Shown here in pieces: positions 1-8,245 of a stretch of 64,000 bases of DNA. The position numbers and the translations under genes are program-made. The DNA comes from Neorhizobium galegae (GTDB taxonomy: Bacteria; Pseudomonadota; Alphaproteobacteria; Rhizobiales; Rhizobiaceae), in contig NZ_CP090095.1 in the NCBI RefSeq assembly GCF_021391675.1, positions 3,415,501 to 3,479,500 on the forward strand. Direction: 5' to 3'. Below the pieces are notes generated by a model that was not told the origin of the DNA, made no database searches, and was given only the letters and a program-made list of their open reading frames with translations. The stretch's first letter is position 1. Every line of letters starts with the position of its first letter.

Positions 1-243
1 ATTGCTCATCTTGGGATCGGTCATGAGGATGCCGCCAATTCTGTTGCGAGGGGTCTGCCGGACCATCTTTCGCGGCGGTTTAACCAAGCGGGGCGCTGTT
101 GTACAGATGAGAATTCTGAAACGTTGCAGGATCTCCGCCCGGGCCATCCTCTCCAAGGCCGTGAAAAGTGCTGCGCTGTTTCCCAGAATCCGACCCTGCG
201 CCAGCCTTGTTTCCAAAATGGGAACATGATATCTGGAAGCGGA

Positions 244-552
244 ATGCGTGTCATAGCGAAATCGACCCTCGTAAAGTTCTGTCAGCGGCTGCCGAAGGGA
301 CCAAGGGCGACCGCGGAAGCTGCAATGGCGGATTGGTACGCGACGGTTTCGAATGCCGCCTGGGCCAATTTTGCGGACGTCAAGGCGACATTTAATTCGG
401 CGGACTACGTCTCCGGTGGAAAGATCGTCTTTGACGTCGGTGGTAACAAATATCGCGTGGTTGCGCTTATTGGCTTCCGAACCCAGCGGGTTTTCATTCT
501 GTTTGTCGGAACCCACGCCGAATATGATCGCATCGACGTGGCAGAACTTTAG
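244..552 (+). CDS. higB: HigB-type toxin (mRNA interferase)
   Basis: The 102-residue product resembles HigB toxins of the RelE superfamily, small ribosome-associated mRNA endonucleases. It contains the typical segments DWYATVSNAAWANFADVKAT and VFDVGGNKYRVVALI, followed by FILFVGTHAEYDRI. The ATG at 244 is chosen because GGAAG lies just upstream and because the protein then begins MRVIAKSTLV, as relatives do; the open frame reaches further upstream without family similarity. The antitoxin gene starts 13 bases after the stop, in the toxin-first order usual for higBA. Toxin activity is inferred from the family. Confidence 0.85.
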   Translation: MRVIAKSTLVKFCQRLPKGPRATAEAAMADWYATVSNAAWANFADVKATFNSADYVSGGKIVFDVGGNKYRVVALIGFRTQRVFILFVGTHAEYDRIDVAEL

Positions 553-565
553 AAGGCCTGATGAA

Positions 566-943
566 ATGGATATCGATTCTGTACGTACCCTCATCGACGA
601 GACGGAATACGAAGCGGCGTTGAAATCCGTGCGCGCCTATTTCGACAACGAACCGGAAGCCGGAACAATCGCAGCCGCGCATTTCGATGCGCTCGTGCTG
701 CTGATCGAGGAATACGAGGCCAAGCATTACCCTATCCCGCAGGCCTCGCCGATCGAGGTGCTGAAATCGGTCATGGAAGCGAACAACTACACCCGCGCCG
801 ACCTGATCGAGATCGTCGGCTCGAAATCGCGCGCCGCCGATCTTTTGAACGGCCGGCGCGAGATCAATCTCGATCAGATCAGGAAGATCAGCCGGGCATG
901 GCACATCCCGGCCGGTGCGCTTGTCGGCGATATTTTGGCCTGA
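566..943 (+). CDS. higA: HigA-type antitoxin with helix-turn-helix
   Basis: This 125-residue protein follows higB by 13 bases and is the expected antitoxin. Its C-terminal half (about residues 65-120) is a Cro/C1-like helix-turn-helix containing ADLIEIVGSKSRAADLLNGR and LDQIRKISRAWHIP, as in HigA proteins, which bind HigB and repress their own operon. The in-frame ATG at 566 is used; the ATG at 561 is in another frame. An imperfect inverted repeat (GTTTCC-AAAAT-GGGAAC) at 208-224, upstream of higB, could be its operator, but this is a guess. Confidence 0.85.
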   Translation: MDIDSVRTLIDETEYEAALKSVRAYFDNEPEAGTIAAAHFDALVLLIEEYEAKHYPIPQASPIEVLKSVMEANNYTRADLIEIVGSKSRAADLLNGRREINLDQIRKISRAWHIPAGALVGDILA

Positions 944-956
944 GGCGCAAGCCCCC

Positions 957-2129
957 TCAAAGCTTCACCCACGCCCCGTTCTTCTTCGAGGACGCCACGC
1001 ATGCCTCGACGAACGCAACCCCCTTCACCCCGTCGTCGACGGTCGGGTAGATCACCGCCTTGTCGACTGCGACGCCCTTCTTGGCGGCGTTGATGGCGCG
1101 GGCGGCTTCCGTGTAGATCGTCGCGAAGGCTTCGAGGTAACCTTCCGGGTGGCCGGACGGGATGCGGGAAACGCGGGCGGCGGACGGGCCGGAACCGGCG
1201 CCGTTACGGGTGATCAGCCGCTTCGGCTCGCCGAACGGCGTGAACCACAGATAGTTCGGATCGGCCTGCACCCATTCGATGCCGCCCTTGGTGCCGTAGA
1301 CACGGATCTTCAGGCCGTTCTCATGGCCGGGCGCCACCTGGCTGCACCAGAGCATGCCCTTGGCGCCGCCTTCGTAGCGCAGCATCACATGCGCGTTGTC
1401 GTCGAGCCTGCGACCCTCGACGAAACTGTCGAGATCGGCGGCGAGGCTTTCGAGCGTCAGGCCGGTGATGAAGGCGGCGAGGTTATAGGCATGCGTGCCG
1501 ATATCGCCGGTCGAACCGCCGGCGCCCGACTGGGCCGGATCGGTGCGCCAGACGGCCTGCTTGGCGCCGGTCTGCTCGACGGCCTCGGTCAGCCAGTCCT
1601 GTGGATACTCCACCTGCACGACGCGGATTTTCCCGAGATCGCCATTGGCGACCATTTCGCGGGCCTGCCGCACCATCGGATAACCGGTGTAATTGTGGGT
1701 GAGGATGAACAGCGCGCCGCTCTCGTCGGCCGCCTTCTTCATTTTCTTGGCGTCCGCGAGGTTGGAGGTCAGCGGCTTGTCGCAGATCACATGGATGCCG
1801 CGCTTCAGGAATTCCTTGGCGGCATCGTAATGCACGTGATTCGGGGTGACGATCGACACCGCCTCGATGCCGTCCTTCAGCCGCGCCTCGCGGATCGCCA
1901 TCTCCTTGTAGCTGCCATAGGTGCGCGACGGATCGAGACCGAGATCGCGGCCCGATGCGATCGCCTTTTCCGGCGCCGACGACAGCGCGCCGGCGACCAG
2001 GTCGAACTGATCGTCCAGCCTTGCCGCCATGCGATGCACCGCCCCGATGAACGCCCCCGCCCCGCCGCCGACCATGCCGAGCCGGATGCGCGGCTCCCGC
2101 GCCTGTTCGTCCTTGCCTTCAATTGCCAT
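957..2129 (-). CDS. Gfo/Idh/MocA family NAD(P)-dependent oxidoreductase
   Basis: The product is a 390-residue cytosolic dehydrogenase of the Gfo/Idh/MocA family, which oxidises sugars, inositols and related compounds. The N-terminal Rossmann fold shows the nucleotide-binding glycines (RLGMVGGGAGAFIGAVH, residues 15-31) and the family motif CDKPLTSNLADAKKM near residue 115; the C-terminal half is the sheet substrate domain. The ATG at 2129 has AGGAG upstream. It is the last gene of the minus-strand sugar island and probably acts with the TIM-barrel isomerase encoded just beyond the small DUF pair. The substrate is unknown. Confidence 0.85.
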   Translation of the reverse strand: MAIEGKDEQAREPRIRLGMVGGGAGAFIGAVHRMAARLDDQFDLVAGALSSAPEKAIASGRDLGLDPSRTYGSYKEMAIREARLKDGIEAVSIVTPNHVHYDAAKEFLKRGIHVICDKPLTSNLADAKKMKKAADESGALFILTHNYTGYPMVRQAREMVANGDLGKIRVVQVEYPQDWLTEAVEQTGAKQAVWRTDPAQSGAGGSTGDIGTHAYNLAAFITGLTLESLAADLDSFVEGRRLDDNAHVMLRYEGGAKGMLWCSQVAPGHENGLKIRVYGTKGGIEWVQADPNYLWFTPFGEPKRLITRNGAGSGPSAARVSRIPSGHPEGYLEAFATIYTEAARAINAAKKGVAVDKAVIYPTVDDGVKGVAFVEACVASSKKNGAWVKL

Positions 2130-2175
2130 GATGATTCTCCTAGAAAAATTGAATATGGATGGGGCTGCCGGGCAA

Positions 2176-2589
2176 TCAGGAGCCCTTGATGACTTTGCGC
2201 GGCCGGCCGCCCTTGACGCCGTTGGCGCGGCTCGCGGCGATCTTTGCCGGCGACTTGGATTGTCCGCCGCGACGTTGTGCTTCCATGAAGGTCCGGCTGC
2301 CGAAGACGCCGCTCATGAGACCAGAAATCGAATAGTCCACGTCGAGGCTTTCCCAATGCAGGCCGGTTTCCCCGAGCAGCTCGACTTCGGCCAGCTGTTC
2401 ATCCTCTGCCTCCGTTAGCCCTTCGAGCGAACGAGCGGGGACCATGAAAGCGGCCCCATTGGCGAACTCAACGACGATGCGGCCCAAAGGCGCGTCGAAA
2501 CGGACGGAGACTGGCACGGGCCTTTGCGCCCGCTCCGTATCCCACCGTCGTTTTGCCTGGGTGAGTTCGGCATCCGTGATCTCAACCAT
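2176..2589 (-). CDS. DUF2442 domain protein (possible antitoxin-like partner)
   Basis: The 137-residue product carries a DUF2442 domain (about residues 20-95, with VSVRFDAPLGRIVVEFANGA and ETGLHWESLDVDYSISGLM). A basic C-terminal tail (KSPAKIAASRANGVKGGRPR) could bind DNA or RNA. Its start codon overlaps the end of the DUF4160 gene by 8 bases (ATGGTTGA), so the two are translationally coupled. DUF4160-DUF2442 pairs recur in bacterial genomes and resemble toxin-antitoxin modules; no function is proven here. The pair separates two sugar-catabolic genes that would otherwise be neighbours. Confidence 0.8.
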   Translation of the reverse strand: MVEITDAELTQAKRRWDTERAQRPVPVSVRFDAPLGRIVVEFANGAAFMVPARSLEGLTEAEDEQLAEVELLGETGLHWESLDVDYSISGLMSGVFGSRTFMEAQRRGGQSKSPAKIAASRANGVKGGRPRKVIKGS

Positions 2590-2809
2590 GGTACTTTCTC
2601 CACGTCTCCCGGAATAACCGCCGGTTGGCCTCGATAACCTCGGCAGCTCGGCGAACGTCTCGGTCGGACATCCCGCCCTGGGTCAGGACCTTCAGTGTCT
2701 CGATATCGATCCGCGCTTCGCCGTCGCCATAGACATGCACATGAGCAGGCTCGTGGTCCGCCGTGTAGATGACGAACCGCAGGCCGTGCTGCCGCAGGAC
2801 GGTGACCAT
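2582..2809 (-). CDS. DUF4160 domain protein (possible toxin-like partner)
   Basis: This small protein of 75 residues is almost entirely one DUF4160 domain, recognised by the early segment IYTADHEPAHVHVYGDGEAR and the later helix DVRRAAEVIEANRRLFRETW. The conserved HEPAHVHV stretch is rich in histidines and might be catalytic or metal-binding, but this is not established. It is the first gene of an overlapping pair with the DUF2442 gene. A palindromic repeat block lies directly upstream, so it may have its own promoter. Confidence 0.8.
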   Translation of the reverse strand: MVTVLRQHGLRFVIYTADHEPAHVHVYGDGEARIDIETLKVLTQGGMSDRDVRRAAEVIEANRRLFRETWRKYHG

Positions 2810-2879
2810 ATATCAATAACCCAACTTGTTAGGTATCTCAAGTTCGCCTCCCGAGAAGACCCTCTCTGGCCTGCCGGCC

Positions 2880-2977
2880 ATCTCCCCACAAGGGGGGAGA
2901 TGATTCGCGGCTATCACCCGTCCAAAATCGGGCGTCAGCAATGCGGCAGGCTAAACCCCTCCCCTTGTGGGGAGGGG
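2880..2977. repeat. Paired palindromic intergenic repeat
   Basis: Two short hairpins flank about 50 bases: ATCTCCCC-ACAAGG-GGGGAGAT at 2880-2901 and CCCCTCCCC-TTGT-GGGGAGGGG at 2956-2977. The same cores recur at 9616-9712, 21496-21598 and 62034-62166, always between genes, so this belongs to a dispersed repeat family of the host. Confidence 0.75.
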
Positions 2978-2987
2978 ATCTGTTTCC

Positions 2988-4040
2988 TTAAAGCCCCAGC
3001 ATCCGCCGGTTCGCCGCCTCGTCCGTGCCGCCGCTGGCAAAATCGTCGAACGCCTTTTCGGTGACGCGGATAATGTGGGCCTTCACGAATTCGGCGCCTT
3101 CGCGGGCTCCGTCCTCGGAATTCTTCAGCGCGCATTCCCATTCGACCACGGCCCAGCCGTCGAAATCATTGGCGGTCATCTTGGAGAAGACCGAGCCGAA
3201 ATCGACCTGGCCGTCGCCGAGCGAGCGAAAGCGGCCGGCGCGGCCGACCCAGCCCTGGTAACCGCCATAGACGCCCTGACGGCCGGTCGGATTGAATTCC
3301 GCGTCCTTGACGTGGAACATCTTGATCCGGTCCTTGTAGATGTCGATGTTGTCGAGATAGTCGAGGCATTGCAGCACGTAATGCGACGGGTCGTAGAGCA
3401 TGTTGGCGCGCGGGTGGTTTTTCACCCGCTCAAGGAACATCTCGAAGGTGACGCCGTCATGCAGGTCTTCGCCGGGATGGATTTCGTAACATACGTCGAC
3501 GCCGCAGGAATCGGCATGGTCGAGGATCGGCGTCCAGCGCTTGGCAAGCTCATCGAAGGCCGCTTCGACGAGACCGGCAGGGCGCTGCGGCCAGGGGTAG
3601 ATGAACGGCCAGGCGAGCGCACCGGAAAAGGTCGCATGCGCCTTGATGCCGAGATGTTTCGAAGCGGTGAGCGCCATCTTGACCTGATCGACCGCCCAGG
3701 CCTGGCGCGCCTTCGGATTGCCGCGCACTTCCGGTGCCGCAAAACCGTCGAAGGCCTCGCCATAGGCCGGGTGCACCGCAACGAGCTGGCCCTGCAGATG
3801 GGTCGAGAGCTCGGTCACCTCGACGCCATTGGCGCGCGCGACACCCGCGAATTCGTCGCAATAATCCTTGGAAGCGGCAGCCTTCTTCAAATCGATGAGC
3901 TGACCGGCCCAGGTCGGCACCTGCACGCCGAGATACCCCTTGTCGGCCGCCCATTTGGTGATCCCGTCCCAGGTGTTGAACGGTGCCGCATCGCCCGCGA
4001 ACTGGCCGAGAAAGATGGCCGGGCCCTTGATCGTCTTCAT
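2988..4040 (-). CDS. Sugar phosphate isomerase/epimerase family TIM-barrel protein
   Basis: The 350-residue product belongs to the xylose-isomerase-like TIM barrel family that includes sugar phosphate isomerases, epimerases and IolE-type dehydratases. Visible family segments are ELSTHLQGQLVAVHPAYGEA and CYEIHPGEDLHDGVTFE (likely metal-binding Glu and His), then NMLYDPSHYVLQ and MFHVKDAEFNPTGRQG. The start at 4040 has GAGGA upstream. It lies downstream of the sugar ABC transporter genes and before the Gfo/Idh/MocA gene, a pairing common in polyol and cyclitol catabolism. The exact substrate cannot be read from the sequence. Confidence 0.8.
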   Translation of the reverse strand: MKTIKGPAIFLGQFAGDAAPFNTWDGITKWAADKGYLGVQVPTWAGQLIDLKKAAASKDYCDEFAGVARANGVEVTELSTHLQGQLVAVHPAYGEAFDGFAAPEVRGNPKARQAWAVDQVKMALTASKHLGIKAHATFSGALAWPFIYPWPQRPAGLVEAAFDELAKRWTPILDHADSCGVDVCYEIHPGEDLHDGVTFEMFLERVKNHPRANMLYDPSHYVLQCLDYLDNIDIYKDRIKMFHVKDAEFNPTGRQGVYGGYQGWVGRAGRFRSLGDGQVDFGSVFSKMTANDFDGWAVVEWECALKNSEDGAREGAEFVKAHIIRVTEKAFDDFASGGTDEAANRRMLGL

Positions 4041-4085
4041 GATTTTTCCTCTTCAGAAATTGGCGTGCCTGGACTGCTTCTCCTC

Positions 4086-4202
4086 CCTCATTCCTGTGCT
4101 TGCCACAGGAATCCAGTGCGTCCAAGTCCTTGGGCGCGGAAGAGCCTTTTCACGGCGCAGACGCGCCGTGGCTGGATTCCTGTGACAAGCACAGGAATGA
4201 GG
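4086..4202. repeat. 117-bp element with 31-bp terminal inverted repeats (MITE-like)
   Basis: The ends 4086-4116 and 4172-4202 are inverted copies of each other over 31 bases with one mismatch (core ATTCCTGTGCTTG...). A second hairpin (CACGGCG/CGCCGTG, 4151-4170) lies inside. It encodes no protein and sits between the binding protein and the isomerase gene. It may be a non-autonomous mobile element or a structured RNA element. Confidence 0.65.
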
Positions 4203-4258
4203 GTGAGGTTGTGGCCGTGCCCGCCAAAAAATAAAGGCGGGCACGGCCGTGTCGGTTA

Positions 4259-5209
4259 TCAGAACGGAGAATCCGGGAAGTAGAAGTTCTTGGCATTGTC
4301 CTTCGTCACCAGCGTGGCGTCGAGGATGTAGGTGCCGCTGACCGGGACCTTGTCGTAGAAATTGCCGGCGGTGAGTTCCATGGCGGTCGCCACCATTGCC
4401 GGCGGATAGAGAACGTCGACCGGGATCATCTTGTCGCCGTCCATGACCTTCTTCACCATGTCCTTGGAGCCCGCGCCGCCGACCACATACTTGATGTCGG
4501 TGCGCTTGGCCTGGGAGATGGCTTCGAGAACGCCGACGGCCATGTCATCGTCCTGGCACCAGACCACGTCGATCTTCGGATACTTGGTCAGGAAGTCCTG
4601 CATCACCTTGAACGCGTCGTCGCGGCTCCAGTTGCCGAACTGGCGATCGAGGATCTTCACCTTGGAGCCGGCAATGCCCTTGTCGAAACCGTCCTGGCGT
4701 TGCTGGTCGATCGGGATCGGCAGGCCGCGGATGATGACGACCTGTGCGTCCGGCGTGGTCTTCTTGATATATTCGCCGGCGACCTGGCCGAGTGCCGGAT
4801 TGTTGCCGGCGACATAAAGGTCACGAATGGTGCTGTCGTTGACGGAAGGCGCGCGGTCGACCAGCGCCACGAACGTGCCCTTGTCCTTGACCTGCTGGAT
4901 GGCGTTGACGAGCGGATCCGGATCGGACGGCAGGATGACCAGCGCGTCGAGCCCCTGGACCGCGAGATCCTGCACGGCGTTGGCCTGGCTTGCCGCGTCC
5001 GGCGAGGTCTTGACGATGACGTTGAGGCCCGGATGTTCCTTCATCAGCAGCTTGGCGACGCGTTCGGCATGGAACACGACGCCGGCGGTCCAGCCGTGGT
5101 CGGCAGCCGGAATGGAAACGCCGATCGTCACCTTCTTGTCCTGGGCGAAGGCGGTGCCGGCGAAAAGTGCCAGCGACGCCACGGCCAGTCCCAAAATTTG
5201 TCTGCGCAT
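4259..5209 (-). CDS. Sugar ABC transporter periplasmic binding protein (RbsB/XylF type)
   Basis: The 316-residue product is a periplasmic binding protein of the ribose/xylose/galactose class. A signal peptide covers about residues 1-22 (MRRQILGLAVASLALFAGTAFA, cleaved before QDKK). The mature part starts with VTIGVSIPAADHGWTAG and contains the typical ALVILPSDPDPLVNAIQQVK and VVWCQDDDMAVGVLEAI. The ATG at 5209 is preferred over an upstream TTG because GGGAGAG precedes it. The ATPase and permease genes lie directly upstream on the same strand. Xylose or a related pentose is the most likely ligand given the neighbouring xylAB, but this is inference. Confidence 0.88.
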   Translation of the reverse strand: MRRQILGLAVASLALFAGTAFAQDKKVTIGVSIPAADHGWTAGVVFHAERVAKLLMKEHPGLNVIVKTSPDAASQANAVQDLAVQGLDALVILPSDPDPLVNAIQQVKDKGTFVALVDRAPSVNDSTIRDLYVAGNNPALGQVAGEYIKKTTPDAQVVIIRGLPIPIDQQRQDGFDKGIAGSKVKILDRQFGNWSRDDAFKVMQDFLTKYPKIDVVWCQDDDMAVGVLEAISQAKRTDIKYVVGGAGSKDMVKKVMDGDKMIPVDVLYPPAMVATAMELTAGNFYDKVPVSGTYILDATLVTKDNAKNFYFPDSPF

Positions 5210-5309
5210 TGTTTCTCTCTCCCACAATATCAGGGTCTTTAATATTTCAGGACCGGGCGCGACCCATCAGCCCGGTCAATCCTCCGTGGCTTATATCCGC
5301 GTCAGCGGC

Positions 5310-6311
5310 CTATTTCCGCATCAGCGACCTTTGAACCAGCATGGCGATGATGATGATCGCTCCCTGGATGGCGCCGATCAGGTATTCGCTGACGAAGTTG
5401 GACAACAGCATGATGTTGCCGACGATTTCCAGAATGAAGGCGCCGCAGATCGTGCCCCAGATGCGCCCGACCCCTCCCCGAAGGGCGGTGCCGCCGACGA
5501 CGACCGCGGTGATCGCCTGCAGTTCCCAGAAGCTGCCGGTCGTGGCCGATGTCGAGCCGAGGCGCGGCACGTAGAGCAGCACGGCGACCGCGACGCAGAG
5601 CCCCTGGATGACATAGGTGACGGTGCGCACCCGGTTGATCGAAATGCCGGAATAGCGCGCCACGTCCTCGTTCGAGCCGACCGCGGTGACATGTCGGCCG
5701 TAACGGGTGCGATAGAGCACGAAGGCGGCAATCGCCGCGGTGACGAAGATGACGATGATCGGCACCGGCACGCCGACGAACGAGCCGGAATAGACCGGCC
5801 GGTAGAGCGCCAGAATATCGCGGTCGCGCACGGTAATGGCGCCGCCCTGACTGAGCCAGGTGGTGAGGCCGCGATAGATGCCCATCGTGCCGAGCGTGGC
5901 GATGAAGGGTTCGATCCGGCCGATCGTGGTGATCAGGCCGTTGGCGAGACCGCAGGCGGCGCCGATCGCAATCGCCAGCGCCATGCCGGCGGTGAGCGCC
6001 AGGGCCGGGTCGGCAACTGTTCCCGAATTCAGGAACAGGATCATCAGGCTGGCGACGAAGGCGAGCATGGCGCCGACCGAAAGGTCGAGCCCGCCCGCGG
6101 TGATCACATAGGTGGCGCCGAGCGCGATGACGGCGATGAAGGAGCTGCGGGTCACGACGTTCAGCAGGTTGGCCGTGGTCATGAAATTCGAGTTGGCGAA
6201 ATAGCCGAGCACCAGAAGAAGGGCGAGCGCGATGAACGGAGCGATCGCCGCCATGTCCCAGTCCTTGGAGGTCTTCGGCGCCTTGGCGGTTTCGCTTGCG
6301 ACATTCGCCAT
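5310..6311 (-). CDS. Sugar ABC transporter permease (RbsC type)
   Basis: This 333-residue inner membrane protein has about nine hydrophobic segments and matches the RbsC/AraH permease family, including the motif AGGLDLSVGAMLAFVASLM and the C-terminal AITAVVVGGTALRGGVGRIW. It forms the channel of the importer with the ATPase encoded just upstream. Its ATG at 6311 overlaps the stop of the ATPase gene (TGATG) and has GGGGAGG upstream, which indicates coupled translation. Confidence 0.9.
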   Translation of the reverse strand: MANVASETAKAPKTSKDWDMAAIAPFIALALLLVLGYFANSNFMTTANLLNVVTRSSFIAVIALGATYVITAGGLDLSVGAMLAFVASLMILFLNSGTVADPALALTAGMALAIAIGAACGLANGLITTIGRIEPFIATLGTMGIYRGLTTWLSQGGAITVRDRDILALYRPVYSGSFVGVPVPIIVIFVTAAIAAFVLYRTRYGRHVTAVGSNEDVARYSGISINRVRTVTYVIQGLCVAVAVLLYVPRLGSTSATTGSFWELQAITAVVVGGTALRGGVGRIWGTICGAFILEIVGNIMLLSNFVSEYLIGAIQGAIIIIAMLVQRSLMRK

Positions 6312-7834
6312 CACGCGGCCTCCCCTTTGGTGACGCCCGTGGCCAGCACGACGATTTCGTTTTCGTTCATATGGTCCCCCGTCACTTCGCCGACGATCCG
6401 GCCGGAGCGCATGACGAGGATGCGGTCGCAGATGCCGATCAGTTCCGGCATTTCGGAGGAGACGACGATGATCGAACGCCCCTCCTCGGCCAGGTTGGCG
6501 ATGAATTTGTAGATCTGTTCCTTGTTGCCGATATCGATGCCGCGCGTCGGCTCGTCGATGATGACGATCGACGGATCGAGCAGCATCATCTTGGCGAGCA
6601 GCAGTTTCTGCTGGTTGCCGCCGGAAAGCTGGCCGGCGAGGATGTCCTTGCGGCCGGTGCGAATGTCGAAATCGCGGATCGCCTTGTCGAGTGCTGCACT
6701 TTCGCGCTTGCGGTCGATCTGCAGGGCGCCCGCGAACTTGCCGAGCGACGCGAGCGTCAGGTTGACGATCAGGTCCTTGGTAAGCAGCAGGCCCTTGCCC
6801 TTGCGGTCTTCGGACAGATAGACGATGCCGGCCTTGAGGCTCGTATGCACGTCCCTGAAATTGACCGGCTTGCCGAGATGGCGGACGGTACCGCGGCTGG
6901 GGCGAAGGCCGACCATGCCCTCCATAAGCTCGGTGCGGCCGGCGCCGACGAGGCCGGCAAAACCGAGGATCTCCCCCTTTTTCAACTGGAACGAGGCATC
7001 CTGCGCATACCCTGGAACGTTGAAATGCTCGACTTCGAGCACCGTCTCGCGCGCCTGCGCCGCATGGCGGTCCGGATAGAGTTTTGCGACGTCGCGACCG
7101 ACCATCAGCCGCGCCATGTCGGCGGGCTGGAGTTCGCTCGTATTATGAGAGGCGACGAGCCTTCCGTCGCGCAGCACCGTCACCCGGTCGGCGATCTCCT
7201 TCACCTCCGGCAGGCGGTGGGAAATGTAGAGCACGCCGACGCCCTTGGCGCGGATCTGCCGGATGACCTTGAGCAGCGCGTCGGTCTCATGCGGCGTCAG
7301 CGACGCGGTCGGCTCGTCGAAGATGACGATGCGGTGCGGCACCAGCAGCACGCGGGCGATCTGCACCAGCTGGCGCTGGGCGATCGACAGGCGGCTGACG
7401 ATCGTGTTCGGATCGATATCGCTGCCGAGATCGCGGACGGCCCTGGCCGCGCCCTCGTTCATGGCGCGGTCGTCGATGAAGACGCCCTTGTGCAGCTCGC
7501 GGCCGAGATAGATGTTCTGGGCGACGGTCAGATCCGGCGCCAGCAGGATTTCCTGGTGCACCAGCACGATGCCGCGATGTTCCGCATCGACCGGACCGGA
7601 AAAGTTGACGGTCTCGCCATCGATCTTCATCTCGCCGCGGGTCGGCGGCTGATTGCCGGCGATGATCTTCATCAGCGTCGATTTGCCGGCGCCGTTTTCG
7701 CCGATGATGGCGTGAACCTCGCCGGCGCGGACGGTAAGGTTGATGTCCTTGAGGACTTCGACGATGCCGAATGTCTTGGAAAGACCTGTCGCTTCGAAAA
7801 GCGGCGCGGTAGGGCTGGCGTCCACAGAACTCAT
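6311..7834 (-). CDS. Sugar ABC transporter ATPase (RbsA type, two ABC domains)
   Basis: The 507-residue product has the tandem ATPase layout of the carbohydrate uptake transporter-2 family. Domain 1 holds the Walker A motif GENGAGKST (near residue 45), the signature LSIAQRQ and Walker B VIFDEPTA. Domain 2 has the usual altered Walker A (GLVGAGRTE), the signature LSGGNQQK and IIDEPTRGID. It energises import through the neighbouring permease. It is the first gene of the transporter operon and has a promoter containing the presumed operator of the LacI-type regulator about 115-140 bases upstream. Confidence 0.92.
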   Translation of the reverse strand: MSSVDASPTAPLFEATGLSKTFGIVEVLKDINLTVRAGEVHAIIGENGAGKSTLMKIIAGNQPPTRGEMKIDGETVNFSGPVDAEHRGIVLVHQEILLAPDLTVAQNIYLGRELHKGVFIDDRAMNEGAARAVRDLGSDIDPNTIVSRLSIAQRQLVQIARVLLVPHRIVIFDEPTASLTPHETDALLKVIRQIRAKGVGVLYISHRLPEVKEIADRVTVLRDGRLVASHNTSELQPADMARLMVGRDVAKLYPDRHAAQARETVLEVEHFNVPGYAQDASFQLKKGEILGFAGLVGAGRTELMEGMVGLRPSRGTVRHLGKPVNFRDVHTSLKAGIVYLSEDRKGKGLLLTKDLIVNLTLASLGKFAGALQIDRKRESAALDKAIRDFDIRTGRKDILAGQLSGGNQQKLLLAKMMLLDPSIVIIDEPTRGIDIGNKEQIYKFIANLAEEGRSIIVVSSEMPELIGICDRILVMRSGRIVGEVTGDHMNENEIVVLATGVTKGEAA

Positions 7835-7944
7835 CGCGCGCCACCCATGACCATAGGGCAGAGCACGGCCCGACAGTGGACCGCTGCGTTACCGACAGCA
7901 CGCCTGTATATGATAATCTGCAACCCAAGCTCCTCCCTACGAGA

Positions 7945-7973
7945 ACGCTAGCCCAGATTCTGAGGTACGTAAA
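7945..7973 (-). promoter_or_regulatory. Promoter with presumed LacI-family operator for the sugar transporter operon
   Basis: Read on the minus strand, TTTACG (7968-7973) and TAGCGT (7945-7950) are spaced by 17 bases. The segment 7957-7973 is identical over 17 bases to 12301-12317 in front of the regulator gene, and the -35/-10 layout is the same in both places. The shared core is TGAGGTACGT on the plus strand. Confidence 0.6.
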
Positions 7974-8245
7974 GCAGATTTCCCAGGCTCACACGCGAAC
8001 GTGGGGACACTTTGCGCAAACCTCCTGCCGGTTGTCGTTTGTCGCGTTGTTGTCCTTTTCCAACGCAGCGTCGGCCCCTCATCCGGCTGCGTCCTGCGGA
8101 TCCTTCTCCCCGTCGTACCGGGGAGAAGGACATATGCTGCACCGTTCCGTCCCCTCTCCAACGCCGCTCGTGGCACGTCCCCTCTCCCCGCAAGCGGGGA
8201 GAGGGTTAGGGTGAGGGGCAGCGCGAGCCCATCAAACGCAAACGT
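7974..8245. repeat. Intergenic region with two palindromic repeats
   Basis: This part of the 411-base gap between xylA and the ATPase gene has no credible gene. It holds two hairpins of the host repeat type: TCCTTCTCCCC/GGGGAGAAGGA at 8101-8130 and CCCTCTCCCCGC-AA-GCGGGGAGAGGG at 8180-8205. The surrounding CCCCTCAT...GTGAGGGG halves give the whole block an outer symmetry. It may end transcription from xylA or stabilise its mRNA. Confidence 0.6.

Noticed and set aside
207..235. Sigma-70 promoter TTGTTT-N17-TATCTG before higB
   Set aside because: Transcription would start at about the higB ATG and leave no room for the visible ribosome binding site.
1..243. Gene at the left edge
   Set aside because: Several short frames exist, but none shows a recognisable protein or ribosome binding site.
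4827..6512. 561-codon open frame on the plus strand
   Set aside because: It is antisense to the binding protein, permease and ATPase genes and gives a low-complexity Asp/Arg/His product.
6296..7951. 551-codon open frame on the plus strand
   Set aside because: It mirrors the RbsA-type ATPase gene; no domain and biased composition.
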